Below are positions 1 through 7,404 of a stretch of DNA of 28,874 nucleotides, in pieces. The notes under the pieces were generated by a model. It was not told the origin of the DNA. It saw only the letters and a program-made list of their open reading frames with translations, and did not search any database. The first letter of the stretch is position 1. Every line of letters starts with the position of its first letter. Source of the stretch: JAPLJQ01 sp037143735 (lineage in GTDB: Bacteria > Desulfobacterota > Syntrophia > Syntrophales > UBA2185); NCBI GenBank assembly GCA_037143735.1, contig JBAWYD010000015.1:1-28874 (forward strand), given 5' to 3'. The position numbers and the translations under genes were made by a program.

Positions 1-75
1 TACACACATACCCGACTGACCGGAACCTTCATGGTTAGAAGTGGAAATGCTCACTTGTCTTCAGATGAATTACTT

Positions 76-531
76 TTACTGAGTCGGCATAAGGGTGCGG
101 AGTATATCCTCCTTGCCTATAATACCGACCAAACTGCTTTGATCTAAAACAGGCAAGGTATGAATGTTATGTTTGACCATCAATGTGGCGATGTCTTCCA
201 AACTCGTTTCCGGATCAACCGTTATGGGATCAGTAGTCATCGCATCGGAAACTTTAACGGCTGCCATTTTCTTCACTTCTTTCTCTATGTCTTTGTTATA
301 GTCAGAAGAAATAACAGAATCAAGTAACACAAAAAAAGAAGGCAGAGGAATCTTTTGTTGCTGGATCATCAAATCTGACTGGCAAATAATACCCTGCAAA
401 CACCCGCTCTTGTCAACCACAGGCAATCCGCTGAAATGGTTATCCAGCATTAATTTCGCTGCCTGAATGATCTCCGTATCGAGATAAACGGTAATGACAT
501 CTTTGGTCATGATGTCCTTGGCTTTAATCAT
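76..531 (-). CDS. Two-CBS-domain protein
   Basis: This 151-residue protein consists almost entirely of a pair of CBS motifs. The first covers about residues 4-60 (AKDIMTKDVITVYLDTEI, then the FSGLPVVD core) and the second about 91-150 (VSDAMTTDPITVDPETSL, then IHTLPVLD). CBS pairs form a Bateman module that usually binds adenine nucleotides and senses energy state. No catalytic or membrane domain is attached, so the partner is unknown. The ATG is preceded by a strong Shine-Dalgarno AAGGAGG, which supports the start. It is divergent from the metal exporter gene to the right and has similarly AT-rich composition. The family call is firm; the physiological role cannot be read from the sequence. 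Confidence 0.9.
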   Translation of the reverse strand: MIKAKDIMTKDVITVYLDTEIIQAAKLMLDNHFSGLPVVDKSGCLQGIICQSDLMIQQQKIPLPSFFVLLDSVISSDYNKDIEKEVKKMAAVKVSDAMTTDPITVDPETSLEDIATLMVKHNIHTLPVLDQSSLVGIIGKEDILRTLMPTQ

Positions 532-839
532 ATGCCCCCTCCTTTTTTAGAAGCAATTTTACCTCTGATTATCTCCGAAAGCCACCATTAAATTCATCTA
601 CCAACTCCGGGATATTTTTGCTTCAAACTTTTGCTCGGTATTCGACTCGTACCTAAGGTTGGAGTTCTTCCTGAACTAAACAATCCACAAAGCACGGTAA
701 AAGCAGTCGCTTTCAAATTGAACTCATCAACACACCATACAATACTTCTGGTCATTATCTCATTGACTCACAAGCCTCCATCGAATATTTATACCTCACA
801 GAAGCAAGTTTTTATTAAAAGTAATGGAGAAACAAAATA
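532..839. other. Intergenic region between CBS gene and dmeF
   Basis: This 308-bp AT-rich gap separates two divergent genes and must hold both promoters. A 69-codon plus-strand ORF (631-840) has no recognisable motif, no ribosome-binding site and unlikely composition, so I do not call it a gene. The only sites I can support are the CBS gene's Shine-Dalgarno next to 531 and a candidate dmeF promoter near 763-791. Confidence 0.5.
763..791 (+). promoter_or_regulatory. Candidate sigma70 promoter for dmeF
   Basis: A TTGACT hexamer (763-768) is followed after 17 bp by TATTTA (786-791), about 50 bp before the dmeF start. The -35 is five of six to consensus; the -10 is weak, and an overlapping TTATAC-like alternative lies 2-4 bp downstream. 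Confidence 0.4.
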
Positions 840-1781
840 ATGCATCAACAACACATTGAATCGTGGCAACATCAACATATATTCAACATCGAGAAAAAGG
901 CGATAGAAAAAAGAACGCTCATTGTTGTTATCATTACATTTGTGATGATGATTGTTGAGATTCTGGTAGGCTGGGTGTCAAATTCAATGGCATTATTGGC
1001 TGATGGTTGGCACATGGGGACACATGCCTTTGCGTTGGGAATTTCTCTGCTTGCCTATATCTTGGCGAGAAAATATTCAACCGATCAGAGTTTTACGTTC
1101 GGCACATGGAAAATTGAAATACTTGGAGCATACACCAGTGCGATTGTATTAGGAATGGTTGGAGTCATCATGATTTTTTCTTCTTTGGAAAGACTCCTCA
1201 ATCCGCTTGACATCCTCTACGATCAAGCCTTGATGGTAGCAATTATAGGGTTGATCATCAATCTGGCATGCGCCTTCATCCTCAACGTTAAAGACCATGC
1301 TCATGAACCTCATCAGCATCATCCTGAACACGACCACTCACATTCCCATAATACACATGATGATTTAAATTTAAAATCGGCATATTTGCATGTTGTGGCG
1401 GACGCATTAACGTCCGTCTTGGCAATTGTGGCGCTCCTCGGTGCAAAATATTTTAACTATAATTGGTTAGACCCATTTATGGGAATGATCGGTGCGATCT
1501 TAATCCTCAGCTGGGCGGCCTCTTTAATCCGAAGCACTTCCCATATTCTTCTTGAACGTGAAATGGATTACCCTCTTGTCAATGCGATTAAAGCAGAGAT
1601 CGAATCCGATAGTGATACGAAAATTTCTGATTTACATGTGTGGAAAGTGGCGCAAAATCAATATGCCTGCATTGTGTCATTAGTTACGGGAAAACAATAT
1701 ACCATTGAAGAGTATAAGGAACGATTAAGTATTTTGCCTGAATTAGTCCATGTGACCGTTGAAAAGAATTTATGCAAGTAA
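840..1781 (+). CDS. dmeF: DmeF-type cation diffusion facilitator (divalent metal exporter)
   Basis: The 313-residue inner-membrane protein belongs to the CDF family, which exports divalent metal ions by proton antiport. TM2 carries the metal site in LLADGWHMGTH (D55, H58, H62) and TM5 carries H184 and D188 (HVVAD). A histidine-rich cytoplasmic loop lies at about 152-173, and a second His-rich stretch is at the N-terminus (MHQQHIESWQHQHIF). The GWHMGTHAFALG signature and the histidine-rich N-terminus are those of the DmeF subgroup, linked to Co and Ni; zinc cannot be excluded. A GGAG lies 10 bp before the ATG. No FrmR/RcnR-type regulator gene is next to it, which is unusual for this family. 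Composition is clearly more AT-rich than the genes from about 2.3 kb onward. Confidence 0.9.
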   Translation: MHQQHIESWQHQHIFNIEKKAIEKRTLIVVIITFVMMIVEILVGWVSNSMALLADGWHMGTHAFALGISLLAYILARKYSTDQSFTFGTWKIEILGAYTSAIVLGMVGVIMIFSSLERLLNPLDILYDQALMVAIIGLIINLACAFILNVKDHAHEPHQHHPEHDHSHSHNTHDDLNLKSAYLHVVADALTSVLAIVALLGAKYFNYNWLDPFMGMIGAILILSWAASLIRSTSHILLEREMDYPLVNAIKAEIESDSDTKISDLHVWKVAQNQYACIVSLVTGKQYTIEEYKERLSILPELVHVTVEKNLCK

Positions 1782-2019
1782 GGTCAGGGGTCCTTTAAGT
1801 GCTCCTGATGGATCGTTTATTCGATAAAGGAAGACGATCTGGTTCTTGAGAAGGAAAGATGACTGAACAGCTGCATGGAGAATGCCTCCGACATGATGTT
1901 GCATGTTTCGAGTGGTAATTCTCGGTCCTTATCTTTCCGTGAAATCATTTGTTTGTAGGTGTAGACATTAACCGGCAAATTTCATTTTTTTTGATCACTC
2001 CTGCGCATTAACGTATAAA

Positions 2020-2277
2020 ATGTGCTATGAGATTCTGCATAGATACTTCCTTTACGACAGGAAGATTCTTGCCGATCTCAGTCGCTGCGACTGGAAATAT
2101 CTGAAGGTCTTTCTCCAGCAGGCGATCCCGGAAAACGATTCCATCTCCGGCGCAGTCATTGCCATCCAGCATGAGGAATACAAGATATCCGTGTTCGCTC
2201 AGGAAATAAAAACGGCCTTCCCGGTTTCCGCGAAATGGTTGGAAAAGAAAATACAGGAAATTGAACGAATGATGTAG
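2020..2277 (+). pseudogene. Probable relic of an IS91-type transposase, fused to an unrelated tail
   Basis: The first ~52 residues of this 85-codon ORF (RYFLYDRKILADLSRC, then W..LK.FLQQAIPE, then SGAVIAIQ) match my memory of an internal block of IS91-family transposases. In intact enzymes that block is followed by the QTFGDFLGFNPHxH region with its metal-binding histidines. Here the match stops at AIQ and changes to an unrelated tail (EYKISVFAQEIKTAF...). The N-terminal and catalytic C-terminal parts of a 300-400 residue transposase are both missing. No ribosome-binding site precedes the ATG. It ends 17 bp before the phosphatase start, so it may still be transcribed. The family assignment comes from recall and was not checked by search. 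Confidence 0.55.
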
Positions 2278-2294
2278 ATCCGGGAGGAACTATT

Positions 2295-2900
2295 TTGAAA
2301 CTCATACTTGTCAGACATGGAGAGACGCTCTGGAACAGGGAAAACAGAATACAGGGGCATACGGACGTTGAATTGAGCGATTATGGTCGCATGCAGGTGG
2401 AGAAACTTGCCCTGTCTATGGTGAAGGATAAGATAGATGCCATATACTCAAGTCCGCTGAAACGCGCCTATGATACGGCCCAGGCGATTGCCCGGTTCCA
2501 TGATGCAGAGATCAAAGTCGAATTGAAGCTGCGGGAACTCAACCATGGGGATTTTGAAAGCCTGACCATACATGAATTGAAGGAAACTCACGGAGGATTT
2601 CTCAAGGAATGGATTGAAAATCCGGCGTCCGTCGTTATGCCTAACGGGGAATCCCTCGCCCAGGTTCAGGAAAGGGTCTGGGATGTAATGGGCATGATTC
2701 TCGAAACATCCAGAGACACTCTCGTTGTGTCCCACGGCATGGCGATCATGACCATTCTGTGCAAAATTCAGAATCTAAGTCTGTCAAATGCAAGACAGAT
2801 GTTTGTGAATATGGCATCAAAGACGATAGTATCGTTTGAGAACGGGCAGGGAACCGTATTGTTACTTAATGATACTTCCCACCTGAATGATATGGTTTAG
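2295..2900 (+). CDS. Histidine phosphatase family protein (phosphoglycerate mutase-like)
   Basis: The 201-residue protein has the full branch-1 histidine phosphatase set: RHGE at residues 7-10 (H8 takes the phosphate), R57 in YSSPLKRAYDTA, E81 in LRELNHGDFE and H147 in VVSHGMA. Length suits cytoplasmic phosphatases of the CobC/GpmB/PhoE group. The substrate could be a sugar phosphate, alpha-ribazole phosphate or another small phosphoester; no cobalamin genes are nearby to favour CobC. Translation most likely starts at TTG, since GGAGG lies 7 bp upstream of it. It converges with the MBL-fold gene, with only 5 bp between the two stop codons, so no separate terminator fits there. Confidence 0.88.
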   Translation: MKLILVRHGETLWNRENRIQGHTDVELSDYGRMQVEKLALSMVKDKIDAIYSSPLKRAYDTAQAIARFHDAEIKVELKLRELNHGDFESLTIHELKETHGGFLKEWIENPASVVMPNGESLAQVQERVWDVMGMILETSRDTLVVSHGMAIMTILCKIQNLSLSNARQMFVNMASKTIVSFENGQGTVLLLNDTSHLNDMV

Positions 2901-2905
2901 AGAGG

Positions 2906-3589
2906 TTAGGCATAGTTTCTCAAATATCTCGTGATATATTTTTTTACCTGTTCCTTCGGCTGGAAAATACCGAAATGCCCCTCACATAGAATATCCGCGT
3001 CAAGGGCGAGGAGTTTCGCCATTGATTGTTTCCACTTGTGAATATCTGATCCGAAAATATCCAGAAAGGGTCCATGAATATCCTGCCCGAAGAGGATGCG
3101 CTTTCCGCCCCTGTCGATATATATGGAAATGGAGCCAGGCGTATGTCCCGGGGTATGGAGGCAGTGAAGCTCTTCGTTTCCGAAGGCAAGAATTTCCTGA
3201 TCGCCCTTCAGTTTCCCGTCTACCGGCGTCGGAGGAAAATGCGTACCGTAGCAGCTCGCCGCAGTTCTAACAGGGTCGCCGTCCTCAACGGCGCCGGCAT
3301 CGAGTTCATGGATCAGAATTTTACAACCGAAATTTGTTCTGAAATACGCTGCCGAGCCGATATGGTCAATATGGTTATGGGTAAGAATAAGGGTGCTTAT
3401 GGCCTTTGGGTCAAGGCCGCCATTTTCCATATTGCTTTGCAGTATCCGTGAGCTTCCCCCTGCCCCTGCATCGATCATGACCAGTTCACCGTCAAAGTCG
3501 ATAATGAACGACGTTGCATCGTCCGAGCGGGAGATGTCCGGCCCACCGATCAGGTATACACCCTCTCCAATGGTTTCTATCCGTCCCAT
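2906..3589 (-). CDS. MBL-fold metallo-hydrolase
   Basis: This 227-residue metallo-beta-lactamase-fold enzyme keeps the two-metal ligand set: HNHIDH at 71-76, H149 in HTPGHTPGS, D170 in FGQDIHG and H205 in CEGHFG. The glyoxalase-II-like layout (HTPGHTPGSISIYI) suggests a hydrolase of a thioester, lactone or phosphodiester, but the substrate is unknown. It is the last gene of the run that begins with EIIA. It starts 7 bp after the DUF4384 stop, with AGGACAG as a plausible ribosome-binding site, so it is probably cotranscribed with pyrD. Confidence 0.88.
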   Translation of the reverse strand: MGRIETIGEGVYLIGGPDISRSDDATSFIIDFDGELVMIDAGAGGSSRILQSNMENGGLDPKAISTLILTHNHIDHIGSAAYFRTNFGCKILIHELDAGAVEDGDPVRTAASCYGTHFPPTPVDGKLKGDQEILAFGNEELHCLHTPGHTPGSISIYIDRGGKRILFGQDIHGPFLDIFGSDIHKWKQSMAKLLALDADILCEGHFGIFQPKEQVKKYITRYLRNYA

Positions 3590-3596
3590 TTGTTCT

Positions 3597-4490
3597 TTAC
3601 TGTCCTGTCCGGATCTTCAGGTTTTCCTCAAAAAATTCTGACGCCTCAGGCTTGATCTTCTTTCCCGTGACAGCAATGGATTTTTTAGCAAGGGGATCTT
3701 CATCTATCCCCTTGATTTTCACCCCTCGCGTTTTGATGCCGATGTCTCTTTCCCTGGTTTTAACCTGATAAACGCCCCCTTCCGCCCTCAGATTGATATC
3801 TCCGAGGGGAGACGTGCTCGCATAGAGAATAATCTGTTCATCGCCATAAGGGGGGCTGACTTCAAGCTCAAACTTATCATTGCCGGATGGTATTTCGTAT
3901 ATAACGCCCCCGTTAAAATAATTTTCCGTTCTGTAAGGATTGGGAAGGAGCTGCATATGACCTCCCCTGGTGTCTCTATGTAGAACACGGGCGTAAAAGG
4001 GTTTGTTTCCCTTGAGATAAATCTTGATTTTATCGCCGCTTCCGTAATCTTTTTTATCTGTCCAGAGGCTCACCTGCAACGGCATAACGGGATTATCCGA
4101 CGTCGGTTTTTTTAGTGCCGCCTCCTTGATGGCCGCCTCGTCTGGAAGAACCTCCGCTTTGATTTGCACCTTATGGCAATCCCCGGAACGCTCATCCTTG
4201 TACCAGAAGCTTTTCTTCTCAAGGATTTTAACGCCGGCCTTTGAATAGGCATTGATGATATCCTGCACGATCGCATAGTCTTCCACTTTCGTGACACTGC
4301 TGACGTATGTGACGGCATCCTCGACGGCCTTCTTCTTTGCATCCGCCATGGCGGCATCTTCTGTCTGCTTTCGAGACTTGTCTTCCCCCAGGCACGCATA
4401 GCCTTCAGCGTTCATAATCGTTGACTGTGCGGCATAGAGGTTTGAAACCCAGAAGATTACCATGATGGTTGAAATGAAAATCCTTAACAT
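3597..4490 (-). CDS. Secreted DUF4384-domain protein
   Basis: The 297-residue protein opens with a signal peptide (hydrophobic residues about 3-18, then LYA|AQS, type I cleavage near 20/21), so it should act in the periplasm or at the envelope. Residues about 25-120 form an alpha/beta segment like the LPP20/FlgT N-terminal fold (GYACLGEDKSRKQTEDAAMA). Residues about 140-235 match the DUF4384 pattern (VSLWTDKKDYGSGDKIKIYL, then PNPY, then ELEVSPPYGDEQIILYAS). Function is unknown; DUF4384 proteins often accompany envelope or protein-interaction modules. Its ATG overlaps the pyrD stop by 7 bp, and its Shine-Dalgarno GAGGAGG lies inside the pyrD 3' end, a clear sign of translational coupling. Confidence 0.82.
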   Translation of the reverse strand: MLRIFISTIMVIFWVSNLYAAQSTIMNAEGYACLGEDKSRKQTEDAAMADAKKKAVEDAVTYVSSVTKVEDYAIVQDIINAYSKAGVKILEKKSFWYKDERSGDCHKVQIKAEVLPDEAAIKEAALKKPTSDNPVMPLQVSLWTDKKDYGSGDKIKIYLKGNKPFYARVLHRDTRGGHMQLLPNPYRTENYFNGGVIYEIPSGNDKFELEVSPPYGDEQIILYASTSPLGDINLRAEGGVYQVKTRERDIGIKTRGVKIKGIDEDPLAKKSIAVTGKKIKPEASEFFEENLKIRTGQ

Positions 4491-5443
4491 AAGCCCTCCT
4501 CTTCATTGAGTGTTCCGATCAATTCCCGCATGTCTTGCATCTGATGTCGCATCATATATTCTTCAATGCCGTCGATGATATCCATGGTCGCACGGGGATT
4601 GACGAAATTTGCCGTGCCGACCTGGACGGCTTTCGCTCCGACGATCAGAAATTCGAGCGCGTCCGATGCGTTCATGATGCCTCCAACGCCGATCACTGGA
4701 ACGGAAACCCTTTTCACAACCTCCCGGACCATCTTCAGCGCAACCGGTTTTATGGCTGGTCCTGATAGTCCACCGGTAACCATTTTTAAATGTGGTCTTC
4801 TATTTTCGACATCCACTGACATTCCGGATATGGTATTGATGAGGGAAATCGCGTCGGCTCCCCCCGCCTGAACGCTATCCGCAATCTCACCGATATCCGT
4901 CACATTTGGCGATAGTTTGACGATCACGGGAAGGTGTGTAACCGATTTAACCCTTTGTGTTACCTCATGGGCTATTTCGGGATCCGTGCCGAAGCACATG
5001 CCGCCCTTTTCCACATTCGGGCAGGATATGTTGACTTCAAGGGCATGAATGCCGTCCGCTTGTGTCAGCGCATCGGCAATACGCATGTATTCATCGACGG
5101 TTTCACCAAAGATGTTGACAATCACGGCAACGTCAAACTGTTTCAGAAATGGCAGTTTATCTGTAACAAATGCTTTGACGCCGGGATTTTGCAAACCGAT
5201 GGAATTTATCATGCCAAAAGGTGCTTCCATGATTCTCGGCGCCGGATTGCCCTGCCGTGGATTCAGGGACACTCCTTTTACAACCACGGCTCCGAGACGG
5301 TTGATGTCAACATAACAAGCGTATTCCTCACCGTAGCCGAAGGTTCCCGACGCCGTCATGACGGGATTTTTCAACCAAAGTCCGCCAATGTTGACCGACA
5401 TATTTGGTGTATCATGATTTTGTGGAGTCATAATTCTAAACAT
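4484..5443 (-). CDS. pyrD: Dihydroorotate dehydrogenase, class 1B catalytic subunit
   Basis: This FMN protein oxidises dihydroorotate to orotate in pyrimidine synthesis. The family landmarks are the N-terminal NPVMTASGTFGYG, NSIGLQNPG, catalytic cysteine in NISCPN (C141), KLSPNVTDI, and the FMN-phosphate loop GVGGI...A....GA.AVQVGTA. The class 1B assignment is confirmed by pyrK directly upstream. The start is uncertain: a TTG at 5455, and ATGs at 5443, 5431 and 5401 are all in frame, and none has a strong Shine-Dalgarno. Homology proper begins at MSVNIGG (5401), so the first 14-18 residues may not be translated. It overlaps the DUF4384 gene at its 3' end. Confidence 0.93.
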   Translation of the reverse strand: MFRIMTPQNHDTPNMSVNIGGLWLKNPVMTASGTFGYGEEYACYVDINRLGAVVVKGVSLNPRQGNPAPRIMEAPFGMINSIGLQNPGVKAFVTDKLPFLKQFDVAVIVNIFGETVDEYMRIADALTQADGIHALEVNISCPNVEKGGMCFGTDPEIAHEVTQRVKSVTHLPVIVKLSPNVTDIGEIADSVQAGGADAISLINTISGMSVDVENRRPHLKMVTGGLSGPAIKPVALKMVREVVKRVSVPVIGVGGIMNASDALEFLIVGAKAVQVGTANFVNPRATMDIIDGIEEYMMRHQMQDMRELIGTLNEEEGLC

Positions 5444-5470
5444 TCCATTGGTCAATCTGCCCGTCCATGA

Positions 5471-6295
5471 TCATCCCCAGATAACATCATGAATATTAAA
5501 AACGGGACCTTCCGTACAGACCCGCACATATCGCTTCATTTCCCCCGCTCCCTTTACCTCGACGGTGCAGCCAAGGCACGCTCCGAAACCACAGGCCATG
5601 CGCTGCTCAAGCAATACCTGGCACGGAATGGGATAGTCACATAAAATCTCTGATATCCGTTTCAGCATTGATGCTGGGCCGCATGCATAGATTAAGGACT
5701 GATCCGGCGGATAGGCTGCCACGTTACGGGCAAATGATTCCGTAACCATGCCATGATAACCGGAACTTCCGTCATCTGTACTGATTTCTACGGAAGAGCA
5801 GGACATTCTGAGCGTTTCAACTCCTAAAAGGTGCTTCGCCGATTTGGCTCCGAGATAACATGATAGTCTCATGTCAGTATTATGTATATTGTCTTTGTAA
5901 TGCGATGCCAGATATGAAATCGGAGCGACACCCACACCCCCTGCTATTAAAATCACATTGGAGGCATGGGGCAGGATGTCGAAAGGATGGCCATGAAGGC
6001 CGGAAATTTCAAGAATTGCACCCCGTTTGAGCTCTGACAGAATACGCGTCCCCTTGCCGGCGACCCTGTATAGAATCTGAACAAATACCTTGTCATCCTG
6101 ATGATTATACTGATAAATGCTAAAAGGCCTGCTGAGAAATGGCTCATGCCGCCCCTTCAGTCTCACCATGACAAACTGACCGGGCAGAGGCTTTGGGAAA
6201 TTATCGGATATGACCACCGTCATGAGGTAGTGTTCGTTGATCAGTCGCCGGTTGACAGTAATCTTCCCGTCAATTAAAAATTTGTTACGGTTCAT
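5471..6295 (-). CDS. pyrK: Dihydroorotate dehydrogenase electron transfer subunit
   Basis: This 274-residue FAD and [2Fe-2S] protein passes electrons from PyrD to NAD+. The FAD site is RPFS at 56-59, the nucleotide loop is GGVGVAP at 119-125, and the cluster ligands are C235, C240, C243 and C260 (CGFGACLGC...C). It is about 20 residues longer at the N-terminus than many PyrK. Its start overlaps the end of rimI by 11 bp and it is followed by pyrD, the usual PyrK-PyrD order for NAD-linked class 1B enzymes common in anaerobes. No other pyrimidine gene is in the window. Confidence 0.94.
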   Translation of the reverse strand: MNRNKFLIDGKITVNRRLINEHYLMTVVISDNFPKPLPGQFVMVRLKGRHEPFLSRPFSIYQYNHQDDKVFVQILYRVAGKGTRILSELKRGAILEISGLHGHPFDILPHASNVILIAGGVGVAPISYLASHYKDNIHNTDMRLSCYLGAKSAKHLLGVETLRMSCSSVEISTDDGSSGYHGMVTESFARNVAAYPPDQSLIYACGPASMLKRISEILCDYPIPCQVLLEQRMACGFGACLGCTVEVKGAGEMKRYVRVCTEGPVFNIHDVIWG

Positions 6296-6779
6296 AGCAT
6301 ATCAACTTTTTGCATTCCGTAAGATCTGCCCCCATAATGAGAGCATCTTCACCCCTTTCCGCATAATACAAAGGCCTCACACCCTGAATGGAAAAACCGA
6401 AATTTTCATAAAACTTTATGGCGCCTTCATTCGACCTGCCGACCTCAAGGGTGCTCCATGTGCATCCGTCTTCAGTTGATTGACGAATCATCTCTTCCAT
6501 CAGTTTAGAAGCGATTCCGGATCTTCTCACATCTTTTCTTGTCGCAATTCTCTGGATGTGTATTTCTCCGGCCACGACCCAGCAGGTCATATATCCTGCA
6601 ATTTCTTTTGTTTGATTCATTTCAATTTTTGCGACGAAATTACGGGACATTTTTAATTGCAGTTCCTGAAGAAACATATTTTGGGACCATGGCGTTGAAA
6701 ATGAGGCGTTTTCGATTGATATGATTTCGTCCAGATCCCTTGTGACCATGAAAGATATCTCAACGGTTTGATGATGCAT
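6285..6779 (-). CDS. rimI: Ribosomal protein S18 alanine N-acetyltransferase (RimI-type GNAT)
   Basis: The 164-residue GNAT protein carries the acetyl-CoA loop VRRSGIA (residues 84-90) and the RimI-typical ending LEVGRSNEGAIKFYENFGF, then RPLYYAERGEDALIM. RimI acetylates the N-terminal alanine of ribosomal protein S18, and related enzymes act on other N-termini. The start is weakly supported: the ATG at 6779 has no clear Shine-Dalgarno, and M11 (MVTRDLDEI) is a possible alternative. It lies 50 bp after the EIIA gene and overlaps pyrK by 11 bp. Pairing with pyrK is not a known functional link, so the role in this operon is inferred from sequence only. Confidence 0.85.
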   Translation of the reverse strand: MHHQTVEISFMVTRDLDEIISIENASFSTPWSQNMFLQELQLKMSRNFVAKIEMNQTKEIAGYMTCWVVAGEIHIQRIATRKDVRRSGIASKLMEEMIRQSTEDGCTWSTLEVGRSNEGAIKFYENFGFSIQGVRPLYYAERGEDALIMGADLTECKKLICYEP

Positions 6780-6829
6780 GACGAATGGTTTGATGAATAT
6801 GTCCTAACGAAGGAGCAGAAGGATTGACT

Positions 6830-7240
6830 TTATCCATTCACTTTTTTACTTAAAAGCTCACTGGCGAGATAAATATTCTTCTTGCCATAGTCTTTTAAAT
6901 ATGAGGCGAATTCATTCAGTTTCATTCCTTCCCTCGAATCGGAAACTTTGAGGAGCATAGGCAGATTGACACCCGTGAGAACTTCTAACTTTCCTTCTTT
7001 CAAAAAGGAAAGAGAAATGTTTGACGGAGTGCCTCCGAAAAGATCCGTTAATATCAAGACTCCCTGACCCTGTTCCAGTTTCTTAATGGCCGAACTGATT
7101 TCTTTCTTTAAATCTTCAACCCCTTTGGTCTGATCTACCGAAACATGGCTTACACCCTTTAAACTACCTTTTATTAATTCTGCAGCCCGGATCAATTCGC
7201 ATCCAAGTTTTCCATGGGTTGTTATCAGTACGCCGATCAT
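6830..7240 (-). CDS. Mannose-family PTS EIIA domain protein
   Basis: This is a 136-residue single-domain EIIA of the mannose family (MIGVLITTHGKLG, with H9 as the phosphorylated histidine; VLILTDLFGGTPSN with D66 near the active site). The frame stays open to 7297, but AAGGAG lies 7 bp before the ATG at 7240, and the conserved domain begins there. No EIIB, EIIC or EIID gene is near, so it is probably a regulatory phosphoacceptor, as in the incomplete PTS of many Desulfobacterota. It heads the minus-strand run and has a good promoter. Confidence 0.9.
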   Translation of the reverse strand: MIGVLITTHGKLGCELIRAAELIKGSLKGVSHVSVDQTKGVEDLKKEISSAIKKLEQGQGVLILTDLFGGTPSNISLSFLKEGKLEVLTGVNLPMLLKVSDSREGMKLNEFASYLKDYGKKNIYLASELLSKKVNG

Positions 7241-7267
7241 GGTCATTCTCCTTAATTGTCTCTTGTT

Positions 7268-7297
7268 ATCGTAGCACGCTAATTGATCACTTTTCAA
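7268..7297 (-). promoter_or_regulatory. Promoter of the EIIA-rimI-pyrKD run
   Basis: On the minus strand TTGAAA (7297-7292) is followed after 18 bp by TACGAT (7273-7268). A TG one base upstream of the -10 gives an extended -10 (TGCTACGAT). The -10 ends about 28 bp before the EIIA ATG. Confidence 0.6.
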
Positions 7298-7338
7298 TTG
7301 TCAAGATTTTATCAAAGCATCGTAAGAAGCTTTTCCTC

Positions 7339-7367
7339 TTGACACGCTATACCCTCTTCTTTATACT
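7339..7367 (+). promoter_or_regulatory. Strong sigma70-type promoter of pckG
   Basis: TTGACA (7339-7344, perfect consensus) and TATACT (7362-7367, five of six) are separated by exactly 17 bp. Transcription would start about 30 bp before the pckG ATG. This may also drive the downstream nudix-recCBD genes, since no other promoter was seen before recC. Confidence 0.72.
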
Positions 7368-7404
7368 CACCAATCTTTAAATACTCCGCAATAGAAGGAT
7401 GGTT

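Noticed and set aside
631..840. 69-codon plus ORF before dmeF with a VPKVGV.PEL stretch reminiscent of antisense-tRNA translations
   Set aside because: No T-arm consensus or cloverleaf can be built from the DNA, there is no ribosome-binding site and no homology is recognisable.
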